A DNA stretch of 64,000 nt. Origin: Maratus speciosus. Its lineage: Eukaryota; Arthropoda; Arachnida; Araneae; Salticidae. The stretch lies in contig OZ010788.1 of the NCBI GenBank assembly GCA_963932465.1, positions 674,148,484 through 674,212,483 of the forward strand. Reading direction: 5' to 3'. Position 1 is the first letter of the stretch. Each line of letters starts with the position of its first letter. Made by a program: the position numbers and the translations under genes. The notes below the pieces were generated by a model. The model did no database searches, was not told the DNA's origin, and saw nothing but the letters and a program-made list of their open reading frames with translations. Of the stretch, positions 22,905-35,559 are shown one piece after another.

Positions 22905-24874
22905 TTTTATTGTATCTAAAACGGCAAAAATTCGGTTGTGGTGGAGGTATCGCTGAATTATTTGAAATTTAATAGTGTTCTGCTTTAAATATAATTGTAT
23001 ATTTAAAAATTGAATTTAGAATATAATTGTTTATTTGAATTTCTAACACGTATAAACATAAATGCTTTACTCCTTTAGAGCCTCCATAGTTCTATCATGT
23101 GAATACTCATTAATAATTTTATAAAAATGAATAAATAATCAAGTTTTCTATTTACTTGTATAAAATTAGTATTTTTTTCATTTATAATTTTGTTATAAAA
23201 GTTAATTTTCTTTCATAAAATGCATAATTATACTTATTTAACTTATATATGTGAAGGCGTCTACCTTCACATATTAATGTTAATATTTTTTCCTTTCCCC
23301 CATTTAAAATTGTGCCTTTTTAAATTCTTAACTTTAATTATCTGTCTGCATTTGGATTCATTTTATTTTGTATCGCTCTTTTCTTTTCATAAAATTATGC
23401 AGTCAATTCTCATTCTCATTAATCTTTCAACCTCAGCGCACTGCATTTAAAAGAAATGAATTAATATCCTTTTCCGCCTAACAACCCCTTTCAGATTTCA
23501 TCCTTATTCCTTACTTTTGATGATATGCAGAAATTAGTCAGACATTTTACTTCTACATCTAAACGACCGTTAGTCCAGATGCAATATATTAATTATTTCC
23601 TTATTGGTACTCTGTCTTTATTTTATTTTATTAGCGTTCATCTTAGGGCTTCTGTCCCGTGAGATTTTGGCAACCCCCTGTAGAATGTTCTTTGCGGTTT
23701 CTGCACCTTAATTCCTACGCATGTCAATTGGCGGTAAATAATTCATATTACTCTTTTGACGCCTTCCTTGAGTTACAATCAACGAACTCTGACCACATGT
23801 CTTCACTCAGTTTATTGTCGCCATATAGCATACGTAATTGGCGGAGTTCAAAAATAAATTTAGAATATTGATTTTTTAACTAAGTATTAAGTTTCTGGGG
23901 AAAAAAATTAAATGGACAGCCTGTTTTTGCCACCACTTTGGCAAAAACCTATTTTTGCCGATATTGCTTTAACCAGTTTTTTCCCACGGTTTTTTACGCC
24001 TATGGCAAAAACTTACAAACCCTGATATATAATTCATAAAAAAATATATAAATCTTCTCTTTATAATAGGGTTAATATACGTCCTCCTTTAATATGGACA
24101 TATCGATTTTGGTGGCTTTGTCCGTGTTGTGGAGTATTTAAAAAAATTAAATAAATGTCATGCCCTTTGTAAAAGCTTTTAGGATTATTTATATTCATTG
24201 AGTGCGGCATTAAATCACGGCAATTTGCCACTTTGACCTTTCAAAAACTCTCCAGTTCTCTAAAAGATTGTGTTTACTACAGGGCGCATTAAAGCTCAAA
24301 TGGAGCCAAGAGCCTGTTAATAATTTTTGAACTAAATTTCAATTAAAATATTTATTTTGCAGTTAAAGATATTTCTTTACAAAGAGATACAAAATATAAT
24401 AAACGGCCAAGTGCGAGTATTACCCGTGCTCAGAGGTTTTCATACAATAAGTATATGAATTATTAACTGTATTATTAACAAAAACGATAAAAAAAAAAAA
24501 AAAAAAACGTAGCGCGTGTTTTTAAGTGAGTGAAGAATCCCCTTAATACGGATGTCATTGTACAAAATACAATGCATTTTTTTCCCTTTCGCTAACCAGA
24601 ACTGAATCACTACTCGGCGTTTGTTTATATTTTTGGTTTACTGCACAGTAGTTTTTCCATTTTAATTTGTGAAGTAGCAATTTCGATGGGTATTGCAAAA
24701 TTTTTTTGGTTGTAACTATTTTTCCTAGCAGATTTCGTCCTCATGGCACCAGACTACTACATTTTAATTAGTTTCGTATAGACATGTTCTAATGTTTTCC
24801 AAGAACTTCTTGTCTGAATTATTACTTATCTTACGTTTGGTAAAATTTGCTTTGGTATTCTTTTATATCTCCAG

Positions 24875-25163
24875 AATTTGAAAAAAAGGTGCGTTCCCTC
24901 CACCTTACTTCCTCCAGTCGGCCAGGCCAACCGCAGTCGGAGCAGGAGCGCATCACTTCCAGTTGCCCTACCCTGGAGTGACTCATCTACAGTTGCTTCA
25001 GAGTGGAGTGACTTACCTCCAAGAAGTAGAGTTTCTTCTCCAGGGTCCTACTCCGAGTTTCTTCCCCGACATACAAGTACTCGACGTAGCCAAACTCGTG
25101 TTCAATCTGCTGAACGGGATTCTCCAACATTACACCAGCCAAACATAAGAACTCAAGTTGGAG
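24875..25163 (+). CDS. host gene internal exon C (289 bp), Ser/Arg/Pro-rich
   Basis: TTTTATATCTCCAG precedes it and GGAG/GTAAAT ends it. Read from a codon boundary, as exon B requires, all 96 codons are open. They encode NLKKRCVPSTLLPPV, an SR-like NRSRSRSAS, Trp-containing SDSSTVASEWSDLPPRSRV, and QTRVQSAERDSPTLHQ, and leave one base for the next exon. A second frame across the same bases is also open (24963-25148), but it starts mid-exon and breaks phase with exon B. The content looks disordered and possibly nuclear. No named family recognised. Only 10 bp past the donor begins a 157-bp duplicated segment carrying a TTAA MITE. Confidence 0.75.
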
Positions 25164-25172
25164 GTAAATCTT

Positions 25173-25330
25173 TTAACAATACATCTTTGAACATCTTTAT
25201 ATATTTTACCTCTTTCTTTTTACATTTTTCTATACAGCAGAGCCTCGATTATCTGAAGTAATTGGGACCGACCGTCTTTCAGAAAATCGAAATTTTCGGA
25301 TGATCGAGAATGATTCGATTTTAAGACTAA
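25173..25330. repeat. 157-bp direct duplication flanking TTAA MITE D (left copy)
   Basis: TTAACAATACATCTTTGAAC onward is repeated at 25749-25905 with only a few differences. Both copies include the first ~95 bp of a Tigger-type element (TACAGCAGAGCCTCGATTAT). Confidence 0.9.
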
Positions 25331-25752
25331 GGGTGTTCTCAAATCCAAAAGGGCAACTTTCTGACATAAGTTTTAATTTATTTTTGCTCGGAAATGGATG
25401 AAACGAGCTGGTGTTGTTGTTCAGAAACTATGTCATGGAACTGTTTTTTCCATTTTTTTGCAAACGCAATAGATCTTTCAGAAAAGAGTGTCAAAGTGGA
25501 CGTTTTGAACCGAGTTTGCGCGCGAACGGAGAATAAGCACTCCAGAGCGGGCTAAAAACGGGTTTGTCATGTGATCAAAAACGCTTATAACTCGATAGGT
25601 AATTGATGGATCAAAAAATGGAAAAAACAGATCAATTCCAAATCGCTTCCATGACCAGGCTTTCCAATTTTATATCTTTCCGTTAAAAAATAAATTTGTA
25701 AATAGGTCAAAACGTTTTGCGCTTGTTGAGCAGACCAGTTAAGAGCAGTTAA
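25327..25752. mobile_element. TTAA-type MITE, copy D, between the duplicated segments
   Basis: Family interior is intact, but the ends are altered: CTAAGGGTGTTCTCAAATCC at the left and GTTAAGAGCAGTTAA at the right. The right TTAA is also the first four bases of the downstream 157-bp duplicate. Confidence 0.8.
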
Positions 25753-25905
25753 CAATACATCTTTGAACATCTTTATATATTTCACCTCTTTCTTTTTAAA
25801 ATTTGCTATACAGCAGAGCCTCGATTATCTGAAGTAATTGGGACCGACCGTCTTTCGAAAAAACGAAATTTTCGGATGATCGAGAATGCTTCGATTTTAA
25901 GATTA
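25749..25905. repeat. 157-bp direct duplication flanking TTAA MITE D (right copy)
   Basis: Second copy of 25173-25330. It continues into the full Tigger-type element at 25809-26396. Confidence 0.9.
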
Positions 25906-26396
25906 AGAACATATATATGCGCTATTTCTTATTATGGTAAAAAGTGCTTAATAAAAAATAACGCAATAGCAAAATAGAAACAAGAATAAATTACCTGAAT
26001 TTTAATTTTGAAATTAAGTAACTTTTACATATTTCACAACATATTGGAAAAAAGTTTCGTTTACCTTTGCTTTGCAGCTCTATAACGAAGTTTTTTAATA
26101 CTATTAGTTCACCAGTATTACAGTTTTTTTGCTGCTCTAGCCATGCCAAACTTTCTGCAAAACATTCAAAAGCTGAATTGCTAATTTGTTCGTTTTCTTC
26201 GCCCACATCGTTGTCTTCTTCTTCGATTTGATCAATGTGACAGAAAAAAGTTTTAAAAATGGGTTTTGCTCACAAGGAACGGGATAATAAAAATAACGTT
26301 GGAGAGGAAAAAAAAGTAAGCTCAGATTGATTGATTGATTTCGCTTAACCGAGAGTTTCGGTTGAAAGAATTTCGGATAAAAGAGGTTCTACTGTA
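25809..26396. mobile_element. Tigger/pogo-type element, TA duplication
   Basis: TACAGCAGAGCCTCGATTAT at the left and ATAAAAGAGGTTCTACTGTA at the right, with TA at both ends and TCGGATGATCGAGAAT / GAATTTCGGATAAAAGAG as inner arms. Encloses a minus-strand transposase remnant. Its left end is also present in the duplicated segment at 25233. Confidence 0.8.
25991..26250 (-). pseudogene. Tigger/pogo transposase C-terminal fragment (minus strand)
   Basis: The minus-strand frame runs from an acidic segment (HIDQIEEEDNDVGEENEQ) into SNSAFECFAESLAWLEQQ and a basic end. The acidic linker plus A...E.L.WLEQQ is the usual C-terminal region of Tigger transposases. Upstream domains are missing within the 588-bp element. 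It differs from the fragment at 15520, so two Tigger lineages are present. Confidence 0.6.
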
Positions 26397-28059
26397 TTGA
26401 TTAAAAAAATATGGGATTCGTATAAATTTCCAAATTTCTGTTTTTGGAAGATTTGTACTCTGATCTGATTGATGTCTGATTTAATGTTCTAAATACGATT
26501 CGACTATTTTTATTCCAATATCTGTATGTGTGTGTGCTACCCTAATTTCGTGGGCTTTGTAACTCAAAAACTAATACACGGAAGTTTTTTAAACTACATA
26601 TTTAAATTAACCTTGACACAGAAAAGGGATGATTAGATTTTGGTGTATATAGCCCATCTGGTAATGACACTACGTGGTGTTATTTACAATGTGCATGATA
26701 GCTATATCTCGACATCTGTGGGAGAAATTATTCAAATTTAATATGTAATCTGCATGTTATAGAAAATTTATACTTTTTCAATTTTGGGTTTGATCACATA
26801 ACAGCGGACGCTCTGTTATTCTGCATTTATTGCGAATAGCATTTTAGCTTTCATCTCAGATTACATTCAGCAAAACTGCACAAAATTTTATAATTGAATT
26901 TATCAATATAATGAAAGCGTCAACAATTTGAATCAGATGATTAAAAACAGAGATTTAAATCGGGATTTAGTAATTAAAAAAAATCATAGATTAAAATCAC
27001 AATTTTTTTTAAATGATCTGAAAATTTATTAAAATCTAAGATGAACAATTTTTTAAAAAATATTTTGCCTATTAAATAAAAAAAAAATAATTATAAAAAA
27101 AAAAAGCAATTTAACAAATTACAACGACCATTTGGAAAAATGATTTTTTCAAAGACTAAAATTTAAGACAAACAATCGCACGGAGTTGATCCTACATTAC
27201 GTACGTCGTGAATTAAACATTAATAGTGTTATTACACGTAAAAATTCCAAGCGACAAAAATCACCTGCGACTCGTACGTATTATCCACCTGAAACTTACG
27301 TATTATCCAAGCATTTCATTGGCTGTTCGGGAAAAGGCATTTCCATCGTCAGATTTCCAAGAAATCTGACGACTCATTTTAAATGAAATTTCATTCTTAA
27401 ACTTCTAAACATCCCACACTATTACTTTTTACACCGTCATATTGAGAAAAAAATGTATTTTTAAATGCAATTTGTTTGAAAGCTGTATCTCAATTTGTTT
27501 CTGAGTTATTAAATTTTTTTTTGTAGCTTTTATTACTTTTTGTCATAGTGGAAACATAATGTATCCATCTCTATTGAAAGTAAAGGCAAATTACAGATTA
27601 CTGTATAGACCCACCAGAAAAAGAATAAAATGCGGATTAAACCCATAAAACGCTTCAGATATGCTTTTGATTTCCTACTCTGACTAGGGCAATAACCATT
27701 TTTCCAAATGGTTAATAATCGCTTATAAGTTTAATTCCTTAAGCAGCAAATCAGTAAAGTGCAATATGATTATAAAGGTTTTTATCAGGCATAAAAGCAT
27801 TTCATTAAATTTATTCAATTAAATTCATTATAATGTACATTGTCACAATAACTTTCTTTGATTAATCAAATTATTCATTCTTTTCTATAAAATAAAAGCA
27901 CAACAAACATAAAAAATATAGGTTTTAAAAAATGATACTCTTATTTTCCCATTCGACTTTTGCAAATAAATATATAACAACAAATTGAAGCTAACAAATA
28001 AAAATAAATAAAAGAATGGTAATATCTATGCTCAAGAGCTATTGTGATGTATAATTTTT

Positions 28060-28434
28060 AGGTGTGTTCGTAATATATATAAATACGTAGCACCTACAGT
28101 GGTCGTTCAGTCCGTCCGTCTGCATATAACAGAGCAAAAACTACCCAACCGAAGGGTATGAAATTTTAAATATATAATTGTCGCAAAATTTTGTCGAGTT
28201 ATTTCAAATTTTATGAAAATCGGATGGGTAGTTTAATGGTAGGGACAGTCAAAAGTTTTTCTTTACATTACGGCCAATGGGAAAAAATTATTTCAAGTGC
28301 ATTTTAATGATGTTATACAAGCTTTCGAGCATAATAAAATGGATAGGCACTTAGGAAGTGCACTAAAATATACATTCAGTATAATATGCGGTGCAAACAA
28401 TATTTATAAAACTAGTTATAGTACGAACGTATCT
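28060..28434. mobile_element. MITE with AGGTGYGTTCGTA ends, copy 2
   Basis: Same family as 6869-7396 but lacking most of the duplicated interior block. Right flank ATTTGCCACGTTTGAC then GTGCAATTTCCAAC is also shared with copy 1, so the true right boundary may lie beyond the TIR. Confidence 0.7.
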
Positions 28435-30396
28435 CATTTGCCACGTTTGACGTGCAATTTCCAACTTGTTTTTATTGTGGAAGGAAAATGTGAAGTAAAT
28501 GATGAACATAGCAAGAGCAATTTCAAGCAAAATTCAAAGCATATTTTTTGCTTCTGGACTTGTAGACAACAAGTAAAAAAAAATTAGTCAGAGATGAAAA
28601 GTCGGCAAATTGTTAAATTTTACATTGTTATATTTACATTGTTAAATGTCCACTGACTGGATAATAATATTGATAGTTAATATTTTGGGTAATTAATGTG
28701 GATAGTAAGTAAACATGACTGACTATTCATATGATTATTTTTATTCTGTGTCTACGTATGAATTAGCAGATATAATTATATTCATTTATTTATTTTGTGT
28801 GTGTGCATGTGTCTGTTGTTAGAATACATATATAATTGTGTATATATATAAATTTATGATTACAATAATTTCTACAAAGTACAAGTGCAAGAAGAGATGC
28901 CACGATGTTTTGTTTGTTTTCTTATTCAATTCCTACTATATTTATTTAATTATATCTTGTTCAAATTTTCAATCATTAATAAAATACTTATTATTCATCC
29001 TATCAAGTTGAAACAATTTTTTTAAACTTGTACTGGATGACAATTGATGTTAATACAGATTTTAATTAAATTTTAATTAATTACTTTTAGTTTTATATGG
29101 GAGACAAAATGGCGGCCATTGGTTACTGCAGAGCATTTAATGCATCTTCATATCTATAAGGGGGGTTACCATAGGACACCCAACCAGGACGCCAACCGCT
29201 AGGTTTATGGCCTATATGTCCTGGCGGGGAAACCCCTCCACCATCCAGTTCCTCCCAGCCGGGAAACGGGCCTATCAGCGACAATTATTACAAAAGAAAA
29301 TGCTTACAAAAGCATAAATCCATATGCAAAACTGCATAGCAACTCGCTATGTCTCAAACAGAAGTACAGAAATGCATGTCTATTGGTAACTATGCAACTA
29401 AAACACAAACATGTAACTATATAGGTAACTCTACAACTGCACTGCAAAGCACACGACTAATAATATGCAAATAACAAAAGAAAAAGCAATATTACAAAAT
29501 GTAGGTTTGTTAATAGTAATGTTAATAGTAATGTAATGTTAATAGTAATGTGTAGGTTTGTAACCATAGGGGGGACCCGGTTTTGTCGCCCAATACCCCA
29601 AGTTTGTCGCCAGCTTGGCGATATATCACCCAATTTGGCGGCCAAAAGTGACGCCAACTTGGCGATATCTCTAATATTTCGCCAAATTACCGTAGACTTC
29701 CATTGTAAACCTACTTGCTTATAGAAAATCAACAAATTATGATATTTTAATGCAACAAAAACTAATATTAGCTTAAGGGATTATATTAAATTTTTCTCTG
29801 ATGACCTAAGTAGGAATTGACTTTAAAAACAAAAATTTTATATTACTTGTTTTTGATATTAAATAACGAAATTATTTATACGCGATTTTGGTATTTCTCA
29901 AATTTTTAATCCTAATTCTATTAATGAAAGCATAAAAATACATATTATGCTCCAAAATTATCATCTAATTGCAAGTTTTATTTTTATTTTTTGGAAACCT
30001 ACGATTGTTGGTAGAAATTAATTGTCGTAACACAGGGCGGAAAAATCCATATTTAAATTTAAAAAAATTCCGATTTTAATGTAACAAATTCGATTTTTAT
30101 ACCCACTTATACTTATTAAGTTATTTTTTATACCCAACTAGCTGACCTGCCCGACGTTGCAGGGGTCCGTGACGATTATCTTAAATGAACCTCAAATTTG
30201 TATGATTTTATATATTTAACTCAATTTTGTCGGAATTTATATTTTTTAAATGAAAAAAGTCGCGAAAAAATATGGATTTTTAGTGCTAAAAGTGCTCGTA
30301 AGAAGACATTTTCTTGTTTTTTTTCACGTAGGATAATTTCATAGTTGAGCAAAAAAAGTTCTTGTTACCCAAACTAATATTTTTATCGATTATAAA
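28435..30396. other. AT-rich intronic sequence with two short GC-richer islands
   Basis: 29160-29290 is a GC-richer patch (GGACGCCAACCGCTAGG, CTGGCGGGGAAACCCC) and 29565-29710 contains repeated TTGGCGATAT/GTCGCC phrases; related CGCCAAATTA phrases recur near 60670. Two opposed open frames here (62 and 92 codons) overlap the repeated phrases and look non-coding. Confidence 0.4.
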
Positions 30397-30854
30397 TACC
30401 GGGTATCTCAAAAATGACTGATGGATTTTAAAATTCAATAACTTGCAAACGGTGGCAGATATTAAAAAAATTCTTGCAGGAGTGTTATGTAAGATGTCAA
30501 CAGGTTTTATATTGCGATTCTCTGTTTTAGTTATAAATAGAATCGATAGAGGGCGTTGCCAGCAATATCCGCTCAATCCAGGCTCAATTTTTCGGCCTCT
30601 CTCTTCTTCCAAGCGAAAAAAGGAGATTTAAAATGTATCGAATGGATCTCGAAGTACCCAAAATCGGGTCTGGACTAAGCATCTATTGCTCTCAGCTCCA
30701 TCTATTGTTTGAAATTCGAACTAAAATCAAGAATCACCGTACAAAAACTCCTGACATCATACATAACCCTCCTGTAAGAATTTTTTTAATATCTGTCACC
30801 GTTTGCAAGTTATTGAATTTTAAAATCTATCAGTCATTTTTGGGACACCCGGTA
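30397..30854. mobile_element. foldback MITE with ~100-bp arms, copy 1
   Basis: TACCGGGTATCTCAAAAATG is mirrored by CATTTTTGGGACACCCGGTA. The arms extend inward through AATAACTTGCAAACGGTGGC about 100 bp. TA at both ends suggests a mariner-type target. Short frames inside are repeat by-products. Second copy at 58747-59840. Confidence 0.85.
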
Positions 30855-31039
30855 TAACGGTTTTGTAGACCATGTAAAAATTTCGTGAAAAAATGTTGAA
30901 AATTTTAACAGAAGAACTTAAATTGTCCGAATGTTTAAATGTTTTTATATGATAAATAAAATGTGTGTCTGTGTGAAAAATCGATATAAACCTATATTTA
31001 GTAAAAGTGCTCGAAATAACTTCAAGGGAAGAAGGGGGC

Positions 31040-31585
31040 GGGCAACGTTTGAAACTAGAAAACAGGAATTCTGCTTTTTCAGAATTTAGTGTCGCCCCCG
31101 ATGAAAAAAAAAAATGTATGTATATATAAATAGTACAAAACATATTTCAATTTTAAGACGCACACTTTTATTTTATGTAAAATGACGTCATTCGCATCCG
31201 CTTAAGAATTCCACATTTACTATCCTTTCTTAAACATCTACAGTAAAGTAGGCATAGGACGTCACTATCGCGAAATAATACACAAATGTAGCAAAAAGAT
31301 GCTGAAGAAACTCGATAAAAAAAAAAAAAGTCGCAGTCTAATGATTCATAGGCCTTTATTTGTTTGTAACATAAAAGATAGTTTATAATAGCTCCATGTT
31401 TTAACAGAAATCATTCGTTTATATTTTTTAAAAAATAGCACGTATTTTAATGACATTTTCTTTCGGTTTTTATGAAAAAATGGCAACAAAAATATATAAT
31501 TACTATTATAGAACTATTTTTCCTTTACTTTCTACAGAAATGGAGTACTTCCGTTGCCAATATTAAGCAAATAGCTCCAAAAACT

Positions 31586-31623
<38 letters not shown>

Positions 31624-31905
31624 ATAATAATAATAATAATACTTCAAAAATAAATGGAGATGCAGTTTTCAAACAAATTGCATTTAAAAGTACTTTTCTT
31701 TCCCCAATACGACGGTATAAAAATTGAAAATGTGCGATGCTTAGAAGTTAAAAAAATTGCTATAGAGTATTGAATCGTACTGCTTTGTTTTACGGCTGGC
31801 TTCTGCAAGGTAACGTTATTTTTTTTAGAGCCGACACAAAATAAGCTGGGAGAAAGAAATAGCATGCCGTACCGGGGGCTAAAAATACACGTCTTGTCGT
31901 CCAAA
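31040..31905 (-). repeat. dispersed repeat, inverted copy of 7740-8570
   Basis: Reverse-complement match to 7740-8570 across most of its length. An A run plus (TAA)n at 31589-31640 is an expansion absent from the other copy. Confidence 0.75.
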
Positions 31906-31959
31906 GGTTGTGTATAATTTTCGTGTTAAGATACTGACATTTAGTTGCAAAAAACAGTT

Positions 31960-32965
31960 AGTTCAGGGGAAGTGTACATGTTACCTTGCAAAAGGTCGGG
32001 TAGAAGATTTTATTTCCTGACTTGTTTATAATGATGCCAACATGGAAACGCCAAGTTTTCTAGCAAAATTTCTTAAGGGGACCGGGAAAGCCGTATCTCC
32101 GCCATGTTAAATTCACCAAATTTATACCTTTTTCTCAGAAATGATGAAAGAGAGAGGTCGTGATTTTTTTAGAGTAGTTAGAGTAGTTGATTTACGTATT
32201 TTAACAGACCATTTTCATTCTAAGTGAAACTCAAAATTAATTATTAATTCTTGATTGAAAGTCATTTCTAAATTATCATTTTTGGTAAGATTCCACTGCC
32301 TAAAATAAATAATTCTCAACAAATGATGAAATCCCTGCATTAAAGTATACAATATAACATGATATAAGTATTAAAAAAAAATCTGAGTTCTTAAGTTTAA
32401 TAGATATTGAAAACAAGAAACATAAACATGAAAAATCCAAGTTTTGAGAAAAGGTCAATTAAAGATTTAAATGGCCATTAAGCTGTGAAGTACTCTTAGA
32501 AAGAATGAATAATTTCAACACTTTATATATATATATATATAAGCATGTGTGACACATCGTTGGAAAGATAAAAGTTGAAACTATTTAATGATGTAAAAAT
32601 AGATTTTTTGGTTGAATTTTGCTTTCCCGGTCTCCTTAAGGCTAAATTTTCTGTGGCCAAAAAATAACATAATGTTGGGACCTTTTTTGATTTGTTTTAA
32701 ATATCAACCCCGTATCGTGACCCGTTGCCATAGCACATTATTTGTTAATTTTAATATTAAAGAGGACAAAATCCTCTACAACTTTCATACCTACAACTTT
32801 TTTATACACTCAACAGCAAGCGCAGTGCGTCATTTAAAAAATAAGACAATTTTTTCAATTTTCTTAAAAACCGTGAAAAACGTAGTTTTGCCCCGATTAT
32901 TCAAATACTCCCCACGGATTTAATCGTGTATGTCGACGTCTAAAATTTGGTAGCAGTAAATGATC
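31960..32965. repeat. large inverted repeat, left arm
   Basis: Pairs with 34636-35085. Landmarks are GGTAGCAGTAAAT/ATTTACTGCTACC, CCGTGAAAAACGTAGTT/AACTACGTTTTTCACGG and GATGCCAACATGGAAA/TTTCCATGTTGGCATC (one-base variants). A 567-bp TTAA MITE interrupts this arm only. Confidence 0.8.
32073..32639. mobile_element. TTAA MITE (GGGGACCGGGAAAGC ends) with empty site in the sister arm
   Basis: TTAAGGGGACCGGGAAAGC faces GCTTTCCCGGTCTCCTTAA. The opposite arm at about 34940-34955 reads straight through with one TTAA (on its other strand TTTCTTAAGACTAAA), so the insertion and its 4-bp duplication are directly shown. No ORF. Confidence 0.9.
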
Positions 32966-34635
32966 TATTATTTGCACACTCACGTCTTTATTTTTATCTC
33001 AACAGACATTTTATATTCAATAAATTTATATAATTTTAAAAGTAGGGCAGAGTGTAGATGAATGAGACAATTTTCATATTTAGACAGTAACTTTAAGTGT
33101 ATACAATGTTAATGTTAACTTCGAAGCATTGTTTAAAAGGATACTGCAATATTTAGTAACTTATTGGCACGGTAGTTTCAATTAAGAAATAATTCTTCTT
33201 TAATAGTAATTTTTATAATGCATACATATTTTTTCTGGTATCAATGAGATAGGTATGAAAATTGCGAAAAAACATATTTTATTCCACACTACAATGGTAC
33301 ATTTTATTTACCAGTTACTGATAACATATGTTTTAATGTTTTATTGCTTTAAAGATACAAACATTGAATTGTAGTTCCATATAAAAGGGGGGACTCAAAA
33401 AACAAATATCTTTTACGTAAGAAATAAATAAAACCTTATAAAATAGCTACAATAAAAATGAAAACAGATTATTTCACTAAGTAATGTTATGCACTTATCT
33501 CTGGTAAAATTTAAAAATTCTGTTAATAAAATATTTGAGATCACTAGTTTCATAAAAATGTTTTGAAGATTACTTTTTTAAAATATTGTCTTTTTTTTTC
33601 CTCATTTATATCAATAAACATAATAAGATATTATATCATTTTAGCATACAAAAATATATAAAACTTCAAGATTATTTATTAATTGCTTTAAAGCTCTAAC
33701 AGAAAAACTTTTTTTGGTTGTTGAAAAATATACTTTGTGGAATATTCTAATCTTCTGTAATATATACTGTTTTGAAACTATAGTTGTTTAATGATCGCAG
33801 TGATACCATTTATCAAATGAAATATCAATTTATTTATGATTGTAGACCATATAAACAGCTTTGTTTTTGCATTGATCATCTGTTTCAGTCAGAATTCTTG
33901 CTTGAATTTCAATATTTAAATTTTTTTCCATGTGAAACCTGAGGTCGATATCTAACGTTGTGCGTTTTTAGTTTTTCGAATTTGGTTGCATTTTTTAAAT
34001 GAGGATATTTTAAATTTCAGAACGAGTTCCAAACAGTTTTCCAAAAATGAAAGTGTCCGAACATTAAAAGAAAAATTCACTCAAACCCGAAAAAATATAA
34101 AAGCACAACATTAGACATTGATCTCAGGTGTCCATGAATTTTTTTTTTAATTTAAAAGTAATAAAATGCAAGCGATATATTTGTCAAGAACACTCCCATA
34201 GGTTTAATATTACCTTGCGAATGTCTTCGTGTGACTAATTTAGTCTTATAATTCATATAGCTGTGACTTTAAACGCCTCAATACTACAATTACCGTAAAC
34301 TCTTTGAAAATGAAATCTGTATATACGGAATCCGGTCTTTAAATAAAAAAATATTTATTTTCAAGAGAAAGAATATGGACAATTATATCTGCTAAGATGG
34401 AAACCTGTTTAAAGCGGAATATATTTTGGTTCCGTTTTCAAGGTGTTAATGAATCAATATTTGACAAAGCTGATTGCGTATTTAATGATTACACACTTAA
34501 AAATTTTAAAAATCCGGCTATTAGAGATTTATTAAAATTCTCGTGGTAAATTTTCTATTTAGGGTGGGGGTGGGTGGGGGAAGCTAAAATTCATGTTTGT
34601 CACGGTTGCAAAAAGGCTAGTTTTGGCCCTGAAAC
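32966..34635. other. spacer of the large inverted repeat, nothing recognised
   Basis: AT-rich sequence with no convincing ORF, exon or element end. A TGGGGGTGGGTGGGGG tract lies near 34565. Confidence 0.5.
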
Positions 34636-35085
34636 ACATAATTTACTGCTACCAATATATAGAAGTTGACGTACTCTATTAAAACCATGGGAAACATTTG
34701 AATAATCGGGGTAGAACTACGTTTTTCACGGTTTTTATGGAAATTGAAAGAATTGCCCTATTTTTGAAATGGCGTACTACGCTTGCTATTGAGTGTATAA
34801 AAAAGTTGTAAAATGAAAGTTGTAGAGAAATTTATCTTCTTTAATATTGCAATTGAAAAATAATATGCTACGGCAGGGGGTCTCGAGATATTAAAAAAAA
34901 AACTTAAAAAAGGTCCCAAAATTTTGGAAACAAAAAATTTAGTCTTAAGAAATTTTGTTAGAAAACTTGGTTTTCCATGTTGGCATCATTATAAACAAGC
35001 CAGAAAAAAAAAAAAAAAATTCTACCCAACCTTTTGCAAGGTAAACCCTTTTTTTTTTTGGTACATTTCCCCTGGGCTAAGTGCA
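34636..35085. repeat. large inverted repeat, right arm
   Basis: Reverse complement of the left arm 31960-32965 without the MITE. Includes A and T runs at about 35006-35020 and 35097-35129. Confidence 0.8.
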
Positions 35086-35559
35086 TTTCGTCTGTTTTTT
35101 TTTGTTTTTTTTTTTTTTTTTTTTTTTTTCCTAGATGAGCGGAATATATGGGAAACATTTTTAAATTCGATCTGATTATTCCTCCCTGTATGTTATAATT
35201 TCCGAACCAAATTTCCGAGTTATAAATACAATGTTTCTGACGACGTGTGTAATTTTCGTACTGAAATACTGATATTTAGTATAAAATCAGGATTTTACGC
35301 GTAACTCTTTATTTATTATTATTATTTTTACCCTTTGAAATCCTTTGTGATTTTTTTTTTTTTTTTCAAACCAATTATTTCACCTCTAAATCCGATTATA
35401 CCTGAACGAATCAATCTATAGCTCAAAGGGTTATATGTAGTATTAAAATGTCAGTGCTATTGTATAAAATTTAGTGTATTTGTTTAATCAAAATGTGCGT
35501 AATATTAATCCTGTGGGAAAATGCTCGAAAAAAAACGAAAGTGGTTTTGGGGAAATAGC

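Larger units (their letters stand above)
18363..24874 (+). other. intron B-C (6.5 kb)
   Basis: AT-rich intron. At 18420-19810 two GAGCCCAGCCAATA phrases and a GGCGCCAACTT / AAGTTGGCGAT pair suggest an old element of about 1.4 kb. 20200-20700 is microsatellite-like (ATT/TAA). 22905-24874 has GGCAAAAA-type repeat fragments near 23920-23990 and otherwise nothing I can name. The tRNA-like sequence and MITEs inside are listed separately. Confidence 0.5.

Noticed and set aside
23220..23871. ORFs of 76 and 70 codons
   Set aside because: Hydrophobic/Phe-rich reading of T-rich intron; no splice borders or repeat match supporting a gene.
24963..25148. 61-codon frame inside exon C in a second reading frame
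   Set aside because: It starts mid-exon and breaks the phase set by exon B; the overlapping frame starting at 24875 fits both the upstream and downstream phases.
27186..27386. 66-codon ORF as an exon
   Set aside because: No acceptor or donor at its limits, and it contains a short inverted repeat (CGTCAGATTTCC/GGAAATCTGACG type); treated as chance.
30286..30857. Overlapping ORFs of 108, 62 and 74 codons
   Set aside because: All fall within the foldback MITE and mirror each other across its inverted arms.
34924..35175. Lys/Phe-rich ORFs on both strands
   Set aside because: Produced by A and T homopolymer runs in the inverted-repeat arm.
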